DNA of 64,000 nucleotides from Psychroserpens damuponensis. GTDB lineage: Bacteria > Bacteroidota > Bacteroidia > Flavobacteriales > Flavobacteriaceae. Positions 24,722 to 33,683 of this stretch are shown here, in pieces (the stretch's first letter is position 1; the number at the start of each line of letters is the position of its first letter). The DNA is taken from positions 1 through 64,000 of the forward strand of contig NZ_JXJO01000019.1 of assembly GCF_000826655.1 (NCBI RefSeq). Direction: 5' to 3'. The position numbers and the translations under genes are program-made. Below the pieces are notes generated by a model. That model did no database searches and was not told where the DNA came from. It worked only from the letters and a program-made list of their open reading frames with translations.

Positions 24722-27555
24722 GACAAAATTCTTTTCTATGTATCGCCATCTTTTTTTGGAGTTGTGTTGTTTTTAGCCAAAACAGCATTGACCTTACTGC
24801 TTCTATTGATATTACAACTAAAACCATACAAGTTAAAGAACGTATTGTGTATCAAAATGAAAGTAATGATACTTTGTCAATTATATATCTTAATGATTGG
24901 AACAATTCCTATTCCACAAAAAAAACACCATTAGCAAAACGATTTACAGAAGAGTTTAACGACAAGTTTCATTTTGCAAAAAGTGAACAGCGAGGTTACA
25001 CAATTATTACTAATATTAATGATCAAAATGGCAACTCACTCGATTATGAGAATTTAAAAGCCTCTCCAGATGTCATTTCTGTTCAGCTTCAAACACCGTT
25101 ACTACCAAATCAATCTTATGACATATCTTTAACCTATGATTTGGTATTGCCAGATGATAGTTTTACTGGTTATGGCATTAGCCCAAATAAAGATTTAAAT
25201 TTAAAATATTGGTACATTACTCCTGTTGTTTATAATGGCGACTGGAACTATTACAGCAATAAAAATCTAGATGATTTATTTATTCCAAAAGCAGATCTAA
25301 AATTTCAAATAGAATTCCCGTTAAACTATCAATTAATTTCAGAGCTTAACACATTAGATATTAGGCAAACACGCGATAAACAAACGTATTTTTTATTCGG
25401 AAAAGAGCGTGTTAACACACATTTGATACTCAAGAAATTTTCAGATTTTAAATTTGTTCAAACCGACGATTTTACCATTTTCTCAAATCTGTCTAGTGAC
25501 GGCATTACTTCCGAAGAAAAAGCAATCATCACAGATAAAATTACACGCTTTATAACAGAAACATTAGGAGAATATCCTCATGAGCGCCTGCTTATCACTA
25601 AAGATGATTATAAAAAAGATCCCTTGTATGGTTTAAATCAATTGCCAGATTTTATTCGTCCGTTTCCTGATAATTTTCAATATGAATTAAAATTATTAAA
25701 AACAGCACTTAATAAGTATTTAGAAAACACATTACTTATAAATCCTAGAAAAGACTATTGGCTAAGAGATGGCATACAAATATATTTCTTAATGAAATAT
25801 GTTGAAACCTATTACCCAAACACAAGACTCTTAGGGACTTTAGCAAATTTTTGGGGTATTCGATCTTTTCACGCTTCCGATCTTAAATACAACGATCAAT
25901 TCAATCTCTTTTTTATGCAAATGGTGCGAAATAATCGCGATCAAGCCTTAACCACTTCAAAAGATTCATTACTAAAATATAATGCTAATATCGCAGGAAA
26001 ATATAAAGCAGGAATTGGTTTACGATATTTAGATAATTATGTAAATTCTAATGTGGTAGAAACCACAATTTATGAGTATTTAAAAAACAACCAATTAAAA
26101 GTTACAAACTCTACAAGTTTTGAGAGCCTCATCAAATCTAAAACCAAGAAAGATATAAACTGGTTTTTTACAGATTATATAGACTCTAGTAAAAAGATAG
26201 ATTTTAAACTCAAAGATTTAGAAAAAACCGAAGACTCTATTAAGTTTACTATTAGAAACAAACGTGACAACGCCATGCCAATATCGTTGTTTACATTTAA
26301 AAACGATACCATTGCGTCAATATCTTGGATTAACAATATAAAAGAAGATAGTACGATAGTATTACCTAGAAATAGCACAGAAAAACTTGCCCTTAATTAT
26401 GATAATACCATCCCAGAATTTAATTTAAGAGACAATTATAAATCATTAAAAGGCTTCCCATTTAACAATAAACCGTTTCAATTTAGACTGTTTAAAGACA
26501 TAGAAGACCCTAACTATAATCAACTATTTTTAATGCCTTTAGTAGAGTTTAACAATATTTATGACGGCTTAACTATTGGTGCAAAATTTTATAATAAAAC
26601 GGTATTGAGAAAACGTTTAAATTATAAATTTTCACCTCAATATGCTACAAAATCAAAAACCTTAACTGGAGGTGGCTCATTATACTATACACATCATATC
26701 GAAAATTTTGACCTCTATAGAATAACCTATGGCATCAATGCAAAATACAACTCATTTGCCGAAGATTCCTTTGTAAAAGTTTATACGCCTAGCGTTTCCT
26801 TCTATTTTAGAGACAACAATGACTTTAGATCTGACAAATCAAAATATTTAAACCTTCGTTTTCTAGACATATCAAGAGAAGTAGGAGAAAATGCTGTAAT
26901 TGAAGATTTATTAGATCCAGATTATAGCGTATTAAATTTACGTTATGTGAGTTCAAATCCGGGATTAGTTAATTTTAATAAGTGGTATTATGATGTACAA
27001 TTTGCCAATAAATTCGGAAAAGTTGCTGTAAATTATGAGTATAGAAAATTATCAGAAAGCAATAGGCAGTTTAACTTACGCTTATTTGCAGGAACTTTCT
27101 TGTATAATAAAACCGATTTAAATTCAGACTATTTTAGTTTCGCTCTTGATAGACCAACAGATTATTTATTTGATTATAATTATTTAGGTCGCTCTGAAGC
27201 TTCAGGAGTTTTTAGTCAGCAAATTATAATTGCCGAAGGTGGCTTTAAATCCAAATTAGAAACACCATTTGCCAATCAATGGATGACAACCGCAAACGTA
27301 AGTACAACGATTTGGAAATACATTGAAGCTTATGGAGATTTAGGTGTTGTAAAAAACAAAGGACATAAGCCTGCTTTTGTATACGACTCTGGTATAAAAT
27401 TAGATTTAGTAACCGATTATTTTGAGCTCTACTTTCCTATTTATTCTAATCTAGGCTGGGAAGTTGGTCAACCTCATTACGACCAAAAAATCAGAATTAA
27501 ATTTACATTAGACCCTCAAGCATTATTAGGATTATTTAGACGAAAATGGTATTAA
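24718..27555 (+). CDS. Degenerate M1 metallopeptidase-like domain fused to an outer-membrane beta-barrel
   Basis: 945 residues. The start is TTG overlapping the preceding TGA by 4 bases; no ATG lies in frame before the signal peptide (FLCIAIFFWSCVVFSQ). Residues 25-240 look like the M1 N-terminal beta domain, followed by an M1-like central region to about 520. The zinc motif HExxH-x18-E is missing: the matching helix reads WLRDGIQIYFLMKYVE, and there is no GAMEN. From about 570 a C-terminal region with repeated aromatic beta strands ending in FRRKWY fits an outer-membrane barrel. A binding or scaffold role is more likely than proteolysis. Confidence 0.65.
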   Translation: MRQNSFLCIAIFFWSCVVFSQNSIDLTASIDITTKTIQVKERIVYQNESNDTLSIIYLNDWNNSYSTKKTPLAKRFTEEFNDKFHFAKSEQRGYTIITNINDQNGNSLDYENLKASPDVISVQLQTPLLPNQSYDISLTYDLVLPDDSFTGYGISPNKDLNLKYWYITPVVYNGDWNYYSNKNLDDLFIPKADLKFQIEFPLNYQLISELNTLDIRQTRDKQTYFLFGKERVNTHLILKKFSDFKFVQTDDFTIFSNLSSDGITSEEKAIITDKITRFITETLGEYPHERLLITKDDYKKDPLYGLNQLPDFIRPFPDNFQYELKLLKTALNKYLENTLLINPRKDYWLRDGIQIYFLMKYVETYYPNTRLLGTLANFWGIRSFHASDLKYNDQFNLFFMQMVRNNRDQALTTSKDSLLKYNANIAGKYKAGIGLRYLDNYVNSNVVETTIYEYLKNNQLKVTNSTSFESLIKSKTKKDINWFFTDYIDSSKKIDFKLKDLEKTEDSIKFTIRNKRDNAMPISLFTFKNDTIASISWINNIKEDSTIVLPRNSTEKLALNYDNTIPEFNLRDNYKSLKGFPFNNKPFQFRLFKDIEDPNYNQLFLMPLVEFNNIYDGLTIGAKFYNKTVLRKRLNYKFSPQYATKSKTLTGGGSLYYTHHIENFDLYRITYGINAKYNSFAEDSFVKVYTPSVSFYFRDNNDFRSDKSKYLNLRFLDISREVGENAVIEDLLDPDYSVLNLRYVSSNPGLVNFNKWYYDVQFANKFGKVAVNYEYRKLSESNRQFNLRLFAGTFLYNKTDLNSDYFSFALDRPTDYLFDYNYLGRSEASGVFSQQIIIAEGGFKSKLETPFANQWMTTANVSTTIWKYIEAYGDLGVVKNKGHKPAFVYDSGIKLDLVTDYFELYFPIYSNLGWEVGQPHYDQKIRIKFTLDPQALLGLFRRKWY

Positions 27556-27722
27556 ACGCTTTATTTAAACCCATAATAGTTTATAATAATTATATGTTTC
27601 TCAAAAAACTTTAACACTTTTCTATTTCCGAAGAGCCACTTCATATTAAAGAGTATCTGCATAAGTATAATCAAGAATTTGTAATTTGCAGTATAACAAC
27701 GGCCAATCTCATTAAAAAATCC

Positions 27723-27750
27723 TTAACAGAACTGTTAATATTTGCAAATA
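27723..27750. promoter_or_regulatory. Two adjacent palindromes upstream of the E1 promoter
   Basis: TTAACAG-AA-CTGTTAA (27723-27738) is a perfect 7-base inverted repeat; TATTTGCAAATA (27739-27750) follows without a gap and is a perfect palindrome. They lie about 68 bases upstream of the promoter, as an activator or repressor pair might. No regulator is assigned. Confidence 0.4.
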
Positions 27751-27817
27751 ATTACTAAATATTCTTAAAATACCGTTTTTTTTTATCATATTCTTAATAT
27801 TATAACAATCTTCATGG

Positions 27818-27848
27818 TTGTAACATAAGCAAATTTTTGCTAAATTTG
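27818..27848 (+). promoter_or_regulatory. Promoter of the E1 dehydrogenase gene
   Basis: TTG at 27818-27820, a 20-base spacer and TAAATTTG at 27841-27848 form a full match to the Bacteroidota consensus. The ATG is 19 bases beyond. Confidence 0.75.
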
Positions 27849-27867
27849 CAGCTAATAATTCACACTT

Positions 27868-30279
27868 ATGCCGACACAAACTAAAGGGACTTCAGAGATA
27901 ACTTTTCAAGATTTCAAAGATGAAATTTTGAGCGATTACAAAACCGCTTTAATTAGTAGAGAATGTAGTCTGTTGGGTCGTCGAGAGGTTCTTACTGGTA
28001 AGGCTAAGTTTGGAATTTTTGGTGATGGTAAAGAAGTGCCTCAACTGGCTTGGGCTAAAGTGTTCAAAAATGGAGATTTTAGATCGGGTTACTATCGTGA
28101 TCAAACGTTAATGATGTCTATTGGCAAATTAACTATCCAACAATTTTTTGCTGGGTTGTATGCGCATACGTCTATTGAAGCAGATCCAATGAGTGCAGGA
28201 CGACAAATGGGTGGCCATTTTGGCACTCATAGTTTAGAGGATGATGGTGATTGGAAAAACCTTACTAAGCAAAAAAATTCTAGTGCAGATATCTCTCCTA
28301 CTGCTGGGCAAATGCCAAGATTATTAGGTTTAGCACAAGCATCCAAAATTTACCGAAATGTTGAAGGTATTGATACTACAAAATTTTCGGTTGAAGGTAA
28401 TGAAATTGCTTGGGGAACCATTGGTAACGCAAGTACAAGTGAAGGTTTATTTTTTGAAACTATTAATGCTGCAGGTGTTTTACAAGTACCAATGGTAATA
28501 AGTGTTTGGGATGATGAATATGGAATATCTGTTCATGCAAAGCACCAAACTACAAAGGAAAACATTTCAGAAATACTAAAAGGTTTTCAAAGAGATGAGC
28601 ATAATAATGGTTATGAAATTTTAAAAGTTAAAGGTTGGGATTATACGGCTTTAATTGAAACTTATCAAAAGGCAGAACGTATTGCTCGTGAAGAACACGT
28701 ACCGGTTTTAATTCATGTTATAGAATTAACACAACCACAAGGCCACTCTACTTCTGGCAGTCATGAACGTTACAAAAGTAAAGAGCGTTTAGATTGGGAA
28801 AAAGAACATGATTGTATTGCCCAAATGAAATTATGGATGATAGCTAACAACATCGCTACAGAAGATGAATTAGACGTTGTGCATAAAAATGTAAAAAAAG
28901 ATGTAAGACAAGGTAAAAAAGCAGCTTGGAATGCATTTTTAAAACCAATTTTAGATGAAAGAACTAAGGCTGTTACTTTGATTAAAGCGGCTTCTCAAAA
29001 AAGTTCTAATCGTGCCTTTATTACGAAAACTATCAATGATTTAGTTGAAATACAAGAACCTGGAAGAAAAGATGTCATGTCTGCTTGCAGAAAAGCATTA
29101 CGATACCTTGTTGGTGAAGAGTCTCCTGAAAAAACAACACTACAGCATTGGATTAACAGCTATTTTGAAGAAATTCAACCAACATACAGTTCTCATTTAC
29201 ACAGCGCATCTAAATGGTCGGCTATAAATGCTAAAGAAGTAAAACCAACGTATGATGACGATGCTGAGTCTGTTGATGCGAGATTAGTAATTAGAGATAA
29301 TTTTGATGCTATTTTTAATAATTATCCTGAAACCTTAATTTTTGGAGAAGATTCTGGAAATATTGGTGATGTTAATCAAGGACTAGAAGGACTTCAAGAA
29401 AAATATGGCGAACTTCGTGTTGCAGATGTTGGCATTAGAGAAGCTACAATTTTAGGACAAGGTATTGGGATGGCAATGCGTGGCCTACGTCCTATTGCAG
29501 AAATTCAATATTTAGATTATATCCTTTATGCGTTACAAATCATGAGTGATGATTTAGCAACGTTACAATATAGAACTAAAGGAAAGCAAAAAGCACCTTT
29601 AATAATTAGAACAAGAGGTCACAGATTAGAAGGTATTTGGCATTCTGGATCTCAGTTAGGTGGTATTATAAATTTAGTGAGAGGTATTCATGTTCTAGTA
29701 CCAAGAAATATGACCAAAGCTGCAGGATTTTATAACACGCTTTTAGAGTGTGATGAGCCTGCACTAATTATAGAGTGCTTAAACGGGTATCGTTTAAAAG
29801 AAAAAATGCCTAATAATATTGGTGAATTTAAAACACCTATTGGAGTTGTAGAAACCATAAAAGAAGGAACCGATATTACATTAGTATCATATGGTTCTAC
29901 ATTAAGAATTGTAGCACAAACCGCTAAAGAATTACTTGAGGTTGGCATTGATGCAGAAGTTATTGACGTACAATCTCTATTACCTTTTGATCTTAATCAT
30001 GATATTGTAAAGAGTGTTGCAAAAACAAATCGATTAATGATTATTGATGAAGACGTTCCTGGTGGAGCATCTGCTTATATTTTAAATGAAATCGTAAATA
30101 CTCAAAATGGTTTTGTGCATTTAGATAGTGCACCAAAAACATTAACAGCAAAACCGCATCGTCCAGCATACGGAACCGATGGTGATTATTTTTCAAAACC
30201 TTCTGCTGAAGACATTTTTGAAGCCGTTTACGATGTCATGCACGAAACGAATCCTAGTGATTTTCCTAAGCTGAGATAA
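27868..30279 (+). CDS. Fused alpha/beta 2-oxoacid dehydrogenase E1 (branched-chain type, thiamine pyrophosphate-dependent)
   Basis: 803 residues. The N-terminal half (to about 400) is the E1 alpha type, with GNASTSEG at 186-193 in the thiamine-binding fold and the HSTSGSHERYKS-like loop near 290. The C-terminal half (about 470-800) is the transketolase-like beta subunit: FGEDSGNIGDVNQG, ADVGIREATILGQG, RTRGHRLEGIWHSG and a final DEDVPGGASAY. It decarboxylates a branched-chain or related 2-oxoacid and passes the acyl group to E2. Such one-chain E1 enzymes are common in Bacteroidota. E2 and E3 genes are not in the window, so the substrate is not fixed. Own promoter and terminator. Confidence 0.9.
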   Translation: MPTQTKGTSEITFQDFKDEILSDYKTALISRECSLLGRREVLTGKAKFGIFGDGKEVPQLAWAKVFKNGDFRSGYYRDQTLMMSIGKLTIQQFFAGLYAHTSIEADPMSAGRQMGGHFGTHSLEDDGDWKNLTKQKNSSADISPTAGQMPRLLGLAQASKIYRNVEGIDTTKFSVEGNEIAWGTIGNASTSEGLFFETINAAGVLQVPMVISVWDDEYGISVHAKHQTTKENISEILKGFQRDEHNNGYEILKVKGWDYTALIETYQKAERIAREEHVPVLIHVIELTQPQGHSTSGSHERYKSKERLDWEKEHDCIAQMKLWMIANNIATEDELDVVHKNVKKDVRQGKKAAWNAFLKPILDERTKAVTLIKAASQKSSNRAFITKTINDLVEIQEPGRKDVMSACRKALRYLVGEESPEKTTLQHWINSYFEEIQPTYSSHLHSASKWSAINAKEVKPTYDDDAESVDARLVIRDNFDAIFNNYPETLIFGEDSGNIGDVNQGLEGLQEKYGELRVADVGIREATILGQGIGMAMRGLRPIAEIQYLDYILYALQIMSDDLATLQYRTKGKQKAPLIIRTRGHRLEGIWHSGSQLGGIINLVRGIHVLVPRNMTKAAGFYNTLLECDEPALIIECLNGYRLKEKMPNNIGEFKTPIGVVETIKEGTDITLVSYGSTLRIVAQTAKELLEVGIDAEVIDVQSLLPFDLNHDIVKSVAKTNRLMIIDEDVPGGASAYILNEIVNTQNGFVHLDSAPKTLTAKPHRPAYGTDGDYFSKPSAEDIFEAVYDVMHETNPSDFPKLR

Positions 30280-30322
30280 TTCATAGTTTTTACATTTTCA
30301 GTAAAACTATTTTACAATATTT

Positions 30323-30353
30323 AAAAATCTGTCACACACTGACAGATTTTTTT
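30323..30353 (+). terminator. Strong intrinsic terminator after the E1 gene
   Basis: AAAAATCTGTCA (30323-30334) and TGACAGATTTTT (30340-30351) are perfect 12-base arms around CACAC; the T-run reaches 30353. Confidence 0.92.
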
Positions 30354-30378
30354 ATCTTTATAGGAAACTAACCAACCT

Positions 30379-31983
30379 ATGCTTTCAAAACAAGATAAAG
30401 AACAACTAAGAGGTACTATTTTTAGACATTTAGATGGTATTGCCACTTCTACTTCTGCTTATGCTTTACATAAAAAAGGTGTATTAGATTATCTTTTAGA
30501 GCATAACACTGCTAATTTAAAAACATTAACTAATACATTTAACGCTAACGAAGGCTATCTTAATGTAGCTTTACGCGTATTATGTTCTCAAGGTTGGCTC
30601 ACCCAACATTTAGAAAATAAAACAGATCATATCATTTATACCATAAACTCAAATAGTAAACGTGCTTTTGAACTGGTTCCTTTATATGAACAAGCTGTTC
30701 ATCTTCTTAACTATTCTGTTTCATTCCCAAACGAAAACATTGGTCCTGATGCCTTTAGTGCATTAGAGAAAATTTTTAATGTGTATGAACAAAATTTCGG
30801 CTTAGATATTTCCGAAGCCAACGTGGTAGAATACCAATTATTAAAACATATTGAAGGCACAATAGTAGCACCAATTATCGTGCTTTTAGGCGTCAATGGC
30901 TTGTTTCATAAATATTTTATGGAAGCCTCTTTTACTGCCGAAGAATATCATAAAAACCCAGAGAGTTTTAAAAAAATATTAGATTTCTTTGCACATTTGG
31001 GATGGTTTAAAAAGAAAAAAAACACGTACCAATTTACAGATGAAGGCTTGTTTTTCGCCAAACGTGCCAGTGCATATGGAGTGACCGTTTCATATTTACC
31101 AACCTTTGTGCATTTAGATGATTTAATCTTCGGAAATGCAAACATCCTTAAAACTGCGTCGCCAGATGAAACAGAGAAACATGTACATCGAGAAATGAAT
31201 GTTTGGGGAAGTGGTGGTGCACATTCTACTTATTTTAAAGTTATTGATCAAGTCATTATCAAACTTTTTAATAAACCAATTGACGAACAGCCTAAGGGAA
31301 TTCTAGATATGGGTTGTGGTAATGGTGCATTTATTCAACATATATTTGATGTTATAGAACATCAAACACTTCGAGGTAAAATGCTTGATGAATATCCCTT
31401 ACTATTGGTTGGTGCAGATTTTAATCAGGCTGCCTTAAAAGTAACCAGAGCTAATTTAATTAAAGCAGATATTTGGGCAAAAGTCATTTGGGGAGACATT
31501 GGTAGACCAGATATTCTAGCTAAAGATCTAAAAGAAGATTATAACATTGAGCTTGGCGACTTACTTAATGTACGTACATTTTTAGATCACAATCGTATTT
31601 GGGAAACTCCAAAAACGGAAACCAAAAGAACCAGTAAATCCTCTGGAGCATATGCAAGTTCAGGAAAGCGCTTATCAAATAATTTGGTTGAAGACTCACT
31701 ATTAGAACACCTCACAAAATGGAAACCATACGTAGAACGCTTTGGCTTATTAATGATAGAATTACATACTGTAAATCCAAAACTTGTGGCTCAAAATATT
31801 GGTAAAACTGCAGCCACTGCTTATGATGCTACTCATGGCTACAGCGATCAATATATTCTAGAAGTTGATGTGTTTAATGCTGTTGCTAGCCACGCAGGTT
31901 TGCATCCAGATGCACACTATTTTTCTAAATTCCCTAATAACGACCTAGCAACCGTAAGCGTTAACTTATTAAAAGGTAACTAA
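30379..31983 (+). CDS. Class I SAM-dependent methyltransferase with N-terminal winged-helix regions (possibly AprA-related)
   Basis: 534 residues. Two winged-helix-like segments precede the catalytic domain (about 20-75, ALHKKGVLDYLLE, and about 190-235, a repeat-like FKKILDFFAHLGWFKKKKNT). The SAM motif DMGCGNGAF lies near 308-316 and an acidic GADFNQAAL near 350. A long insert with TKRTSKSSGAYASSGKR follows. The layout suggests O-methyltransferase-like or the AprA-related methyltransferase group named in Bacteroidota genomes (from memory). A TATCTTTA element is just upstream within the previous terminator. The next gene, DoxX-like, starts 19 bases after the stop and may be cotranscribed. 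The substrate is unknown. Confidence 0.75.
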   Translation: MLSKQDKEQLRGTIFRHLDGIATSTSAYALHKKGVLDYLLEHNTANLKTLTNTFNANEGYLNVALRVLCSQGWLTQHLENKTDHIIYTINSNSKRAFELVPLYEQAVHLLNYSVSFPNENIGPDAFSALEKIFNVYEQNFGLDISEANVVEYQLLKHIEGTIVAPIIVLLGVNGLFHKYFMEASFTAEEYHKNPESFKKILDFFAHLGWFKKKKNTYQFTDEGLFFAKRASAYGVTVSYLPTFVHLDDLIFGNANILKTASPDETEKHVHREMNVWGSGGAHSTYFKVIDQVIIKLFNKPIDEQPKGILDMGCGNGAFIQHIFDVIEHQTLRGKMLDEYPLLLVGADFNQAALKVTRANLIKADIWAKVIWGDIGRPDILAKDLKEDYNIELGDLLNVRTFLDHNRIWETPKTETKRTSKSSGAYASSGKRLSNNLVEDSLLEHLTKWKPYVERFGLLMIELHTVNPKLVAQNIGKTAATAYDATHGYSDQYILEVDVFNAVASHAGLHPDAHYFSKFPNNDLATVSVNLLKGN

Positions 31984-32002
31984 ATAACTCAATTATATAT
32001 AT

Positions 32003-32377
32003 ATGAAAAAAAACTTTACAGATTTAGCATTACTCATCCTTAGATTAGGTTTTGGCGGTTTTATGTTAACGCATGGTATTCCAAAAATTAGTAAATTATC
32101 AAATGCTGCCGAATTTCCTGATCCATTAGGCATTGGCGGATTACCTTCATTAATTTTATGCCTCATTGGTGAAGTACTTGCTCCTATACTAATTATTGTA
32201 GGTTTTAAAACCAAATGGGCTGCAATTCCTGCTGCCGTAACTATGCTTGTCGCTGCTTTTGTAATACATGCTAAAGATGATTTAGCAACCAAAGAACACG
32301 CTTTGTTATTTTGCTTAGCCTTTGTTGTTATCTTTTTAGCAGGACCAGGAAAACTATCAATTGACAGAATAAAATAA
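32003..32377 (+). CDS. DoxX-family membrane protein
   Basis: 124 residues with four hydrophobic segments. LILRLGFGGFMLTHGIPKI at the start and FLIGEVLAPILIIVGF-like centre (CLIGEVLAPILIIVGF) are typical of DoxX. The family is found in membrane redox systems, but its role in Bacteroidota is unclear. It closely follows the methyltransferase gene and is followed by a copy of the dispersed word (32388-32395). Confidence 0.88.
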   Translation: MKKNFTDLALLILRLGFGGFMLTHGIPKISKLSNAAEFPDPLGIGGLPSLILCLIGEVLAPILIIVGFKTKWAAIPAAVTMLVAAFVIHAKDDLATKEHALLFCLAFVVIFLAGPGKLSIDRIK

Positions 32378-32383
32378 TTAGTC

Positions 32384-32405
32384 TTTTCTTCGGAAATGTA
32401 ACTCA
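32384..32405 (+). repeat. 22-base repeat containing the dispersed word, copy 1
   Basis: Starts TTTTCTTCGGAAATGTAAC and is identical over 22 bases to 35232-35253. It lies directly after the DoxX-like gene. Confidence 0.85.
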
Positions 32406-32490
32406 CCAAAAATTGTGACTTAAATATTGTATTTTAGCACGCTGTTTGCTCACATGTAAACGGCATCTATATCTATCTAAATTATATGAA

Positions 32491-33681
32491 ATGAAAAAAA
32501 AATCCCTATTAATTTTCGCTTGCTTAGCGATTTGTGTGTCAAGTTTTGCACAACGAACAATGTCTGAAAAAATCGGTTTTTTCAACCTAAGAACTCCAAA
32601 CAACCCTTTAGATCAATCTATTAAGACCTACAACGTAATTGTAGAAACACCTTATACGCTAACGGTTGAAGAACTTAACACACAATCTCTTGCAGATTTT
32701 GAAGTTGAAAAAGCAAATTATGCTCAAGTCGTTATAGATAGCGAAGCAGAATTTGAAGAGCGTTTAGCTGGTCATGAAGAAGAAGTAAAAAAAGCTGAAG
32801 CACGTTATGATAAAGAAATGGCCAATTTTAAAGAGTTGTCACTTCTAGAACGTTTAGCCTTAACTGAACAAGGTAAAAAACCAGCACTTAAAGTCCCTTC
32901 AAAACCAACTTACGTTGCGCCTAGAGAACCTGTATATATTCAACCAAATTTAGATGATCATCTTATTTTTGACAATCAAGTATTGGCAGATAATGTAGCG
33001 TTATTAGGTTTTGAGAAAGGAAGTGATCTTTTAATTGTAATCAATATTACAAAAATGGCTTTTCAGGATAATGGCGGACAAACATTTTACGCACAACCTA
33101 CAAACCTTAAAGTGATGCAAGGTGCTACTATCATTGATGAGAAAACCTTTGATGATGAGTTTCAATTTTTAACGTCTTCTAATAGTAACACGATTAATTT
33201 AGATCGTTATGAGAAAAACAACGTTAAAAAAATCATGACAAATATTGGCACTTATATCAATGAAGAATTTGGTTTTATTCCTGTTGCATCTTCTGTGACT
33301 ATAGAATTTCCGAAGAACAAAAAAAGAGAATATGACATTTTAGAGAATGCCAAAATTAAAGCGATTTCTGCATTTAGAAAAATGAAGAAAGATGCCTCTT
33401 CTGAAACTAGAGAACGTGCTACTGCAGAACTTATGGCTGTTAGAGACATCTGGACTTCTGAATTAGCTAAAGTAGATTACAATGACAAAAAAGCATTAAT
33501 GAACAAAGATATTGCTATCATGTTATTTTATAATTTAATGCAAGTAGACATTAACTTAAAAGACAAGGCACAAGCAGAAGTAACTTTGGCTGCATTTCAA
33601 GAGCAACGCATTAACTTAGATTTAAACTACGACGAGAAAAACGCATTTACAAAACTTGAAGAGCAAATTTATAAACTATAA
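32491..33681 (+). CDS. Hypothetical secreted protein
   Basis: 396 residues from the ATG at 32491, which gives a good signal peptide (LLIFACLAICVSSFAQ); an upstream in-frame ATG at 32446 adds 15 unlikely residues. Residues about 85-125 form a charged coiled-coil-like helix; a beta region follows at 150-230 and a helical C-terminus at 290-390 (repeat-like, AFRKMKKDASSETRERATAE). No family recognised. The neighbouring secreted protein gene starts 2 bases after its stop, so the two probably work together in the periplasm or outer membrane. Confidence 0.75.
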   Translation: MKKKSLLIFACLAICVSSFAQRTMSEKIGFFNLRTPNNPLDQSIKTYNVIVETPYTLTVEELNTQSLADFEVEKANYAQVVIDSEAEFEERLAGHEEEVKKAEARYDKEMANFKELSLLERLALTEQGKKPALKVPSKPTYVAPREPVYIQPNLDDHLIFDNQVLADNVALLGFEKGSDLLIVINITKMAFQDNGGQTFYAQPTNLKVMQGATIIDEKTFDDEFQFLTSSNSNTINLDRYEKNNVKKIMTNIGTYINEEFGFIPVASSVTIEFPKNKKREYDILENAKIKAISAFRKMKKDASSETRERATAELMAVRDIWTSELAKVDYNDKKALMNKDIAIMLFYNLMQVDINLKDKAQAEVTLAAFQEQRINLDLNYDEKNAFTKLEEQIYKL

Positions 33682-33683
33682 TT

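Larger units (their letters stand above)
27556..27867 (+). other. 312-base intergenic region before the E1 gene
   Basis: No gene fits. It holds one dispersed TTCCGAAG word (27626-27633), a pair of palindromes at 27723-27750 and the E1 promoter at 27818-27848. There is no strong terminator for the preceding barrel gene. Confidence 0.6.

Noticed and set aside
31993-32409. Minus-strand reading frame of 138 codons
   Set aside because: It is antisense to the DoxX-like gene, with no family signature.
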